A stretch of 64,000 bases of DNA from JAJFFW01 sp038534195 (lineage in GTDB: Bacteria; Pseudomonadota; Alphaproteobacteria; Caulobacterales; Parvularculaceae): positions 1-64,000 of the forward strand of contig JBCAXE010000013.1 of assembly GCA_038534195.1 (NCBI GenBank). Direction: 5' to 3'. The position numbers were made by a program, and so were the translations under genes. Shown here piece by piece: positions 58,971 to 64,000 of the stretch (position 1 is its first letter; every line of letters starts with the position of its first letter). A model generated the notes under the pieces. It was not told the origin of the DNA, made no database searches, and saw only the letters and a program-made list of their open reading frames with translations.

Positions 58971-60227
58971 ATGTTATACACCGCATATGAGTTGGGTTAC
59001 GCCGCGTTAACACCGGCGCGGATCGCCGCAGGCATCGGCGCGCAATTCTGGCGATCGCCCTTTAACCCGGTTTCCGACAGCTGGCTCGCGCGCACGAGCG
59101 CTGCAGCATTTGATGTCTTCGAAAATGCGACGCGTCGATATCCGAAGCCGTCCTGGAACATTTCTGAGACCGTGTCGGACGGACAAACGCTCACCGTGAC
59201 GCCGGTCGTGCGACACAAAAGACCCTTCGGCAATCTCGTTCATTTCCAACGTCAGGGCGCGCGCGCGAACGATCCGAAAGTGCTGATCGTCGCGCCGCTT
59301 TCCGGCCACTATGCGACGCTCCTGCGGGGCACCGTCGAGGCCATGTTGCCGGAGCATGACGTTTATATCACCGACTGGATCGATGCGCGCATGGTGCCTG
59401 TGAGCGAGGGGCGATTCGATCTGAACGATTACATCGATTACCTGATCGAATTTCTAACGGTGATCGGTCCGGGCGCGCACGCCATGGCGGTCTGCCAACC
59501 GGGACCGGCGTTGCTCGCCGCTGCGGCTGTTATGGCTGAGCACAATGACCCCCATCGCCCGCAATCGATGACAATCATGGGCAGCCCGATCGATACGCGC
59601 CGTTCACCGACTGTGCCAAATCTACTATCTAAAGAGCGTTCGTTCGAATGGTTTGAGCGGAACATGATCTATTCAGTACCTGCGCCGTACCCGGGCGTGA
59701 TGCGCCGCGTTTATCCAGGATTCGTGCAGCTCTATTCATTCCTTTCAATGAATTCTGATCGCCACGTCGCCGCTCATTACGATTATTTCGAAGATCTTGT
59801 GAAAGGCGACGGCGATAGCGCGGAAAAGCATCGCGACTTTTATGACGAATATCTATCCGTACTGGATATGACGGAAGAATTCTATTTGCAGACGATCCGC
59901 GATGTCTTTCAGGAGCATTCGCTCGCCGACGGCAAGTTCACCCATCGCGGCAAGCGGGTGCGGCCCGAGACGATAACCGATATCGCGCTTTTAACTGTTG
60001 AAGGCGAAAAGGACGATATCTCCGGTATCGGACAAACACAGGCGGCCCACGATCTGTGCACGAATTTGCCCGATAATCTGCAGCTCGATTATATCCAGCC
60101 GGGGGTCGGACACTACGGTGTTTTCAACGGCTCGCGGTGGCGAACCGAGATCCAGCCGAAAGTGCGCGATTTCATTCGCAAGCACCATCGCGAAGCTACG
60201 CACCTGAAGGTGGTCGCTGCTGAGTAG
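58971..60227 (+). CDS. phaZ: Intracellular polyhydroxybutyrate depolymerase
   Basis: Mobilises stored PHB granules in the cytoplasm. The 418 residues fit the intracellular PhaZ family (Cupriavidus PhaZ1-like), which uses a cysteine nucleophile: Cys175 in AVCQPGPALL. The LIVAPLSGHYATLLRGTVEAMLP segment (in parts) near residue 105, TDWIDAR near 136 and the terminal GVGHYGVFNGSRW with the catalytic His are present. AGGGG is nine bases before the ATG. A 205-bp region with a candidate operator precedes it. It is convergent with the YhbS-like gene. Confidence 0.95.
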   Translation: MLYTAYELGYAALTPARIAAGIGAQFWRSPFNPVSDSWLARTSAAAFDVFENATRRYPKPSWNISETVSDGQTLTVTPVVRHKRPFGNLVHFQRQGARANDPKVLIVAPLSGHYATLLRGTVEAMLPEHDVYITDWIDARMVPVSEGRFDLNDYIDYLIEFLTVIGPGAHAMAVCQPGPALLAAAAVMAEHNDPHRPQSMTIMGSPIDTRRSPTVPNLLSKERSFEWFERNMIYSVPAPYPGVMRRVYPGFVQLYSFLSMNSDRHVAAHYDYFEDLVKGDGDSAEKHRDFYDEYLSVLDMTEEFYLQTIRDVFQEHSLADGKFTHRGKRVRPETITDIALLTVEGEKDDISGIGQTQAAHDLCTNLPDNLQLDYIQPGVGHYGVFNGSRWRTEIQPKVRDFIRKHHREATHLKVVAAE

Positions 60228-60239
60228 CGAGGACCGGGG

Positions 60240-60728
60240 CTACTCAAGATCGCGAAACGGAGCGGCGTAACGCATTTGCGGCGTCATTGATGCGAGCGCG
60301 CCGGGCGTCAGTTCGAGCGCTTGCATGTATTTTCGTGGGTATGCATGGTCGAAGCGCGCGGCGGCGTCGGCCGAAAAGCCGAAGCGCCCGTAATAAGCGG
60401 GATCCCCTAACAAAAAGAGCGCGCGCCAGCCGGCGGCCCGCGCCTCAGTGACGGCGCGCTCAACAAGCGCTGACCCGATCCCGCGCTGTTGCTTTTCCGG
60501 CGCGGCGGCCACTGGCCCGACGCCGAGCGATCGTTCCGGCGCTTCCAGTTCGCTGAGGAGAATATGGCCGACAATCGCGCCCGCTTCTTCAGCCACCAGC
60601 TCCAGCCGCACGGCGCCCGCTGCACGCAGCGCTTCGGTTAGGCGCGCCTCTGTATCCCTTTCGAAGGCGGCGGTGATGAGCGCATCTATCGGCGCGTAGT
60701 CTTCAGCATTTGCGGCTCGAATATGCAT
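60240..60728 (-). CDS. YhbS-like GNAT N-acetyltransferase
   Basis: A 162-residue GNAT-fold protein. The acetyl-CoA loop QQRGIGSALV is near residue 80, followed by LFLLGDPAYYGRFGF, the segment characteristic of the YhbS subfamily (predicted acyltransferases, linked in E. coli to sRNA/YhbS operons). The substrate is unknown. It is convergent with phaZ, with 12 bases between stops, and divergent from the AGCS symporter gene. Confidence 0.9.
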   Translation of the reverse strand: MHIRAANAEDYAPIDALITAAFERDTEARLTEALRAAGAVRLELVAEEAGAIVGHILLSELEAPERSLGVGPVAAAPEKQQRGIGSALVERAVTEARAAGWRALFLLGDPAYYGRFGFSADAAARFDHAYPRKYMQALELTPGALASMTPQMRYAAPFRDLE

Positions 60729-60864
60729 GTGGCCTCAAAGGGTTCGCCCGGTGTAGCGGAGTGTCGTGACTGGACGGCTGGGACGGGGCCGCTTAAGGTC
60801 GTGGGCAGATTTTTCAAAGGCCCCGATAACCGAAAGCGGGCTAAGCCGACAAGAGGGGCCCTCC

Positions 60865-62370
60865 ATGGAAGACTTCCAGACCTTTATGGAATTGTTGAAC
60901 GCGCTTGTGTGGGGCGCGAACGATCATCCTTGGATGCAAGGGCCCGTCGGTCAGTTCTTCTTGAAATTTCCACCTGTCCTGATCCTTTTGCTCGGCACCG
61001 GCGCTTATTTGATGGCGCGCCTCGGCTTCATGCCAATCCGGCGCATGCCCTATGCGTTTGGGGAATTGTTTCGCAAGCGGGAAGGGTCGGGTGAAGAAGG
61101 GGATGTGTCGCCGTTCGGCGCGTTGATGACGGCGCTCTCTTCGACGATCGGCACCGGGAATATTGTCGGGGTGGCCGTGGCGATCGCGATCGGCGGGCCG
61201 GGCGCCATATTCTGGATGTGGATGACGGCGCTTGTGGGTATGGCCTCAAAATTCGCCGAAGGCGTTCTCGCCGTGAAGTACCGCGAGATTGATGCGGACG
61301 GCCGCCATGTTGGCGGCCCGATGTACTACATCCGCAAAGGGATGGGGTCCGGCTGGGCCTGGCTCGGGGCGCTGTTCGCGATCTTCGGCGTTCTCGCCTC
61401 GTGGGGCACGGGCGCGTCGATCCAGTCCAACTCGATCGCCGACGCGCTCAACACGAATTACGGCATGGCGCCCTGGCTGACAGGCATGATCCTGGCGGGC
61501 GGCGCGGCCGCGGTGATCCTCGGCGGGATCACGCGGATCGCTAATGTGGCGTCCAAATTGGTGCCAGCGATGGCGTTCAGTTATCTCGCCGCCGGTCTGA
61601 TCGTGGTTTTAATGAACGCTGGCGCGGTGCCGGCGGCCTTCGGCGCAATCTTTTCCAACGCATTCGGCTTTGACGCTGCGAAGGGCGGCTTTGTGGGCGG
61701 GCTCTTGCTCCTGGCCATGCAGAAGGGCGTCGCGCGCGGCATTTTCTCGAATGAAGCTGGCCAGGGCTCGGCGCCGATCGCGCACGCGGCGGCGAAGAAT
61801 AATGACCCCGTCAATCAGGGCGTTATCGCGATGCTAGGCACTTTCATCGATACGATCATTGTTTGCTCAATCACGGCGCTTGTCATTCTGACCGCGAGCA
61901 TCATCCCGGAAGCGTGCGAACCTTTCGTGCGCGAGTCGCTCGTCAGCCTGCCGGCGGGGTGCGAGACCGGTGCGCCGTTGACGATCCAGGCGTTCAACCA
62001 AAGTCTGCCTGGCGTCGGCAAACATATCGTGGCGATTGGCCTTGCGATCTTCGGGTTCACCACAATTCTCGGATGGAGTTACTACGGCGAGCGGTGTGCG
62101 GAATATCTGTTCGGGGAGAAAATCGTCTTTCCATTCAAGATCAGCTGGGTGATTGTCGTCTTCCTCGGGTCGGCTGTGTTGATGCTCGAAGAGGGGGCTA
62201 ATCCGATCCAGGATGTTGTCAGCCTCTTCTGGCTCGTCGCCGATACTTTGACGGGATTGATGGCCGCGCCCAACCTGATTGCGCTGCTCGCCCTTTCGCC
62301 GCTCGTGGCGCGTATGGCGAAAGAATATTTCGACAAGGAAAAAGCAAAGCGGGCCGGCGATGCCGGTTGA
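60865..62370 (+). CDS. AGCS-family sodium/alanine symporter
   Basis: Inner-membrane amino-acid:sodium symporter of 501 residues with about eleven hydrophobic helices. Family marks: TALSSTIGTGNIVGVA near residue 90, GPGAIFWMWMTALVGMASKFAE, FSNEAGQGSAPIAHAAA near 295, and GWSYYGERCAEYLFG. AAGAGGGG precedes the ATG at 60865; the upstream part of the frame to 60766 is not hydrophobic or conserved. It probably takes up alanine or glycine. The LysE-family exporter starts 11 bases before its stop, so import and export genes are coupled. Confidence 0.95.
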   Translation: MEDFQTFMELLNALVWGANDHPWMQGPVGQFFLKFPPVLILLLGTGAYLMARLGFMPIRRMPYAFGELFRKREGSGEEGDVSPFGALMTALSSTIGTGNIVGVAVAIAIGGPGAIFWMWMTALVGMASKFAEGVLAVKYREIDADGRHVGGPMYYIRKGMGSGWAWLGALFAIFGVLASWGTGASIQSNSIADALNTNYGMAPWLTGMILAGGAAAVILGGITRIANVASKLVPAMAFSYLAAGLIVVLMNAGAVPAAFGAIFSNAFGFDAAKGGFVGGLLLLAMQKGVARGIFSNEAGQGSAPIAHAAAKNNDPVNQGVIAMLGTFIDTIIVCSITALVILTASIIPEACEPFVRESLVSLPAGCETGAPLTIQAFNQSLPGVGKHIVAIGLAIFGFTTILGWSYYGERCAEYLFGEKIVFPFKISWVIVVFLGSAVLMLEEGANPIQDVVSLFWLVADTLTGLMAAPNLIALLALSPLVARMAKEYFDKEKAKRAGDAG

Positions 62371-62971
62371 CGCCGGGACGCTGATCGCTTTCGCCGCGGC
62401 GACAGCGCTGTTGATCCTGACACCAGGGCCGACTGTGGCGCTAATCATCGCCAATACGCTGGCGGGCGGCGCTCGCGCGGGATTGACCACGGTTGCTGGC
62501 GCGGCGAGCGCCCTCGGCGTTCATCTTGTTCTTGTTGTGATCGGCCTCTCAGCGATGCTATCCGCGCTCGGCCAGGCGGTTTTCTGGCTTAAGTGGGCGG
62601 GTGCGCTCTATCTCGTCTATCTCGGCGTCAAAGCGCTGCGCGCGCCGCCGCCCGCGCTTGAGGCGCAACCGTCAAATTCGAAACGCGTCGTCGCCGAGGC
62701 CTTTATAGTGACCGCGTTCAATCCGAAAGTATTGATTTTCTATGCGGCCTTCTTTCCCTTATTCGTATCGTCTGGCGCGCCCGCGGCCCCGCAGCTTGCT
62801 GTCTTGTCCATCATGTTCTGGATCGTCGCGGTCAGTCTCGATACAGGTTGGGCGTTAACGGCGTCGCGCGCGCGTCCGTTGCTGGTGCAGCTCGGCCGCT
62901 GGCTAAATCGTCTCTCAGGCGGCGTCCTGATCGCCACCGGCGCCGTGCTCGCGGCGGCCCGGCGCGCCTAA
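62360..62971 (+). CDS. LysE-family amino-acid exporter
   Basis: A 203-residue membrane protein with six predicted helices, of the LysE/RhtB family. The N-terminal ALLILTPGPTVALIIANTLAGGARAGL and the central VTAFNPKVLIFYAAFFPLFV segments are the family signatures. The ATG lies inside the end of the AGCS gene (11-base overlap). Such exporters relieve excess amino acids; an import-export pair with AGCS is plausible but the substrate is unknown. Confidence 0.92.
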   Translation: MPVDAGTLIAFAAATALLILTPGPTVALIIANTLAGGARAGLTTVAGAASALGVHLVLVVIGLSAMLSALGQAVFWLKWAGALYLVYLGVKALRAPPPALEAQPSNSKRVVAEAFIVTAFNPKVLIFYAAFFPLFVSSGAPAAPQLAVLSIMFWIVAVSLDTGWALTASRARPLLVQLGRWLNRLSGGVLIATGAVLAAARRA

Positions 62972-63068
62972 AGCGCTTCCATCAAATTTTTGTAACGGCG
63001 TAGCGGGCGATCACCGTTCGTAGTAGAAAACGATGCGGACGGAGCGGCGTCAGTTTTGGAGGTACCCC

Positions 63069-63746
63069 ATGCGTTTGATGACTATTTCCACTCTCGTCTC
63101 GTCCATAGCGGTCGTCGCGTCAGGCGCCGCGGCGCAATCGGAGACGGGCCTTTATGGCCGTCTTCAGGCGGGCGGCACATTTCTGAACGACTTCGAGCAG
63201 AATTTAACGCCGGACCCGACGGTCGTCTTCGTCGCCCCGCCGCCGGACTTTCAGGCCGTGGAAACCGACCTCGGCGTGACTGTGGGCGCAGCGCTCGGCT
63301 TTACCTATCAGAGCGGTTTTCGCACTGAGCTGGAATATCGTTACGCAAGCGCGTCGATCGACACTGTTCAGTTGCTGGGACCGGCGACGGGATTATCGGT
63401 AGATATCGACGACGATAACGCCAATGCGCATTTCGTTATGTCCAATGTCTATTATGATTTCAAAAACACGTCGTTCATAACGCCGTATGTGGGCGTTGGC
63501 GTCGGCGGCGCTTGGGTCAGTCTCTATGACGGTCTCGGGTCTGACAGCGCGTTCGCCTATCAGGGCCGGGCTGGCGTTAATCTCGACATGGGTCCGCAAA
63601 CGAGCCTTGGCGTTGAGTATCTCTACACGCGCACGCGTGATCTTGAATTCGAAGGCGAGGCGTTGGCGATCGGCCCTAACGCGGTCGTCGATGATGCGCC
63701 TTATGCGGCCTCTTCCATTCTTGTCTCCCTTACGCGGCGGTTTTAG
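63069..63746 (+). CDS. Outer-membrane beta-barrel protein
   Basis: A 225-residue porin-like small barrel with a signal peptide ending near GAAAQSET, followed by alternating strands such as GLYGRLQAGGTFL, FRTELEYRYASASI, ITPYVGVGVGGAWV and TSLGVEYLYTRTRDLEF, and a terminal phenylalanine (LTRRF) as expected for BAM-dependent barrels. Length and strand pattern suggest an eight-strand barrel of the OmpW/Omp25-like group. GGAGGT just before the ATG at 63069 is a near-perfect ribosome binding site, so the longer start at 63033 is unlikely. Role unknown. Confidence 0.9.
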   Translation: MRLMTISTLVSSIAVVASGAAAQSETGLYGRLQAGGTFLNDFEQNLTPDPTVVFVAPPPDFQAVETDLGVTVGAALGFTYQSGFRTELEYRYASASIDTVQLLGPATGLSVDIDDDNANAHFVMSNVYYDFKNTSFITPYVGVGVGGAWVSLYDGLGSDSAFAYQGRAGVNLDMGPQTSLGVEYLYTRTRDLEFEGEALAIGPNAVVDDAPYAASSILVSLTRRF

Positions 63747-63850
63747 CGCGATCAAAAAAGGTGATCCAAAGATCATGCGCGCTGTCCTTTCGGGGGCGGC
63801 GCTTTTGCGCTACGACGCCCGTCGAAATCTTGAATTGAAGGAGAATGTCC

Positions 63851-64000
63851 ATGGCCCGCAATAAAATCGCCCTGATCGGCGCCGGCATGATCGGCGGTAC
63901 GCTCGCCCATATCGCCGCCCAGAAAGAACTTGGCGACGTCATCCTGTTCGACATTGCGGAAGGCTTGCCCGAAGGCAAAGCACTCGACATCGCTGAGAGC
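63851..64000 (+). CDS. mdh: Malate dehydrogenase, 5' part only
   Basis: The first 50 codons of an NAD-dependent malate dehydrogenase of the lactate/malate dehydrogenase group, cut by the window edge. The translation begins MARNKIALIGAGMIGGTLAH with the Rossmann dinucleotide loop GAGMIGG, then VILFDIAEGLPEGKALDI with the NAD-selecting Asp. AAGGAG nine bases before the ATG supports the start. In Alphaproteobacteria mdh often precedes sucCD and sucAB; those genes would lie beyond this window. Confidence 0.93.
   Translation, partial: MARNKIALIGAGMIGGTLAHIAAQKELGDVILFDIAEGLPEGKALDIAES

Noticed and set aside
1..64000. CRISPR arrays, tRNA/rRNA genes, insertion sequences, prophage genes
   Set aside because: Scanning by eye gave no regularly spaced repeats, no cloverleaf-like gene, no transposase, integrase or phage structural gene. 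A covariance search would be decisive for small RNAs, and I could not run it.

Overview
The window is a GC-rich, gene-dense piece of an alphaproteobacterial chromosome. Supporting signs are the ihfB-lapA-trpF-trpB-trpA-accD-folC / trxA-addA-addB-murU-amgK-tsaE gene order, a RegB/RegA two-component system beside a Sco/SenC gene, MmcB with an alphaproteobacterial-type LexA box (GTTC-N7-GTTC), and an intracellular PHB depolymerase. The lineage may be near Hyphomonadaceae/Parvularculaceae, but that is a guess. TTG and GTG starts are fairly common. I saw no tRNA, rRNA, CRISPR array, insertion sequence or integrase, and no gap between genes exceeds about 280 bp.

Layout. 0-4 kb: GNAT acetyltransferase, an unknown CxxC protein, an EamA exporter and a DUF885 lipoprotein. 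4.2-14.4 kb: the translation/RNA cluster rbfA-truB-rpsO-pnp on the minus strand, opened by three additions: a lipoprotein with a methyltransferase-like fold, an opposite-strand permease / hydantoinase-like / DUF917 cassette, and a short-chain dehydrogenase between rpsO and pnp. 14.4-20.5 kb: a minus-strand run ubiE-ubiB-coaBC, a membrane-tethered LuxR-type regulator, a DUF4199 membrane protein, a VOC protein, a TrpF paralogue and a DUF6958-like protein. 20.7-32.3 kb: plus-strand ihfB-lapA-trpF-trpB-trpA-accD-folC, with trpF/trpB separated by a histidine-phosphatase-like lipoprotein and trpB/trpA separated by about 5 kb carrying a MazE-like/VapC-like toxin-antitoxin pair, an M20 amidohydrolase, a fatty-acid desaturase and a lipoprotein carboxylesterase. 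32.3-41.5 kb: the minus-strand operon tsaE-amgK-murU-addB-addA-trxA, its first five genes mostly joined by short overlaps.

41.7-51.1 kb: after a 2Fe-2S ferredoxin comes the most unusual part, a three-gene minus-strand operon of exported DUF11-type proteins (409 aa; 1680 aa with a predicted C-terminal beta-barrel; 661 aa with a P-domain) and a divergent small DUF11 protein, separated by an AT-rich promoter region. The 409- and 661-residue proteins share a C-terminal module with the same last seven residues. This looks like a surface-assembly system of unknown function.

51.2-64 kb: mmcB with a LexA box over its start codon and a coupled NTF2-like gene, an alpha/beta hydrolase, a two-lobe M16 peptidase, regB-regA with a divergent Sco lipoprotein, phaZ, a YhbS-like acetyltransferase, an AGCS sodium/alanine symporter with an overlapping LysE-family exporter, an outer-membrane beta-barrel protein, and the first 50 codons of mdh, cut by the window edge.
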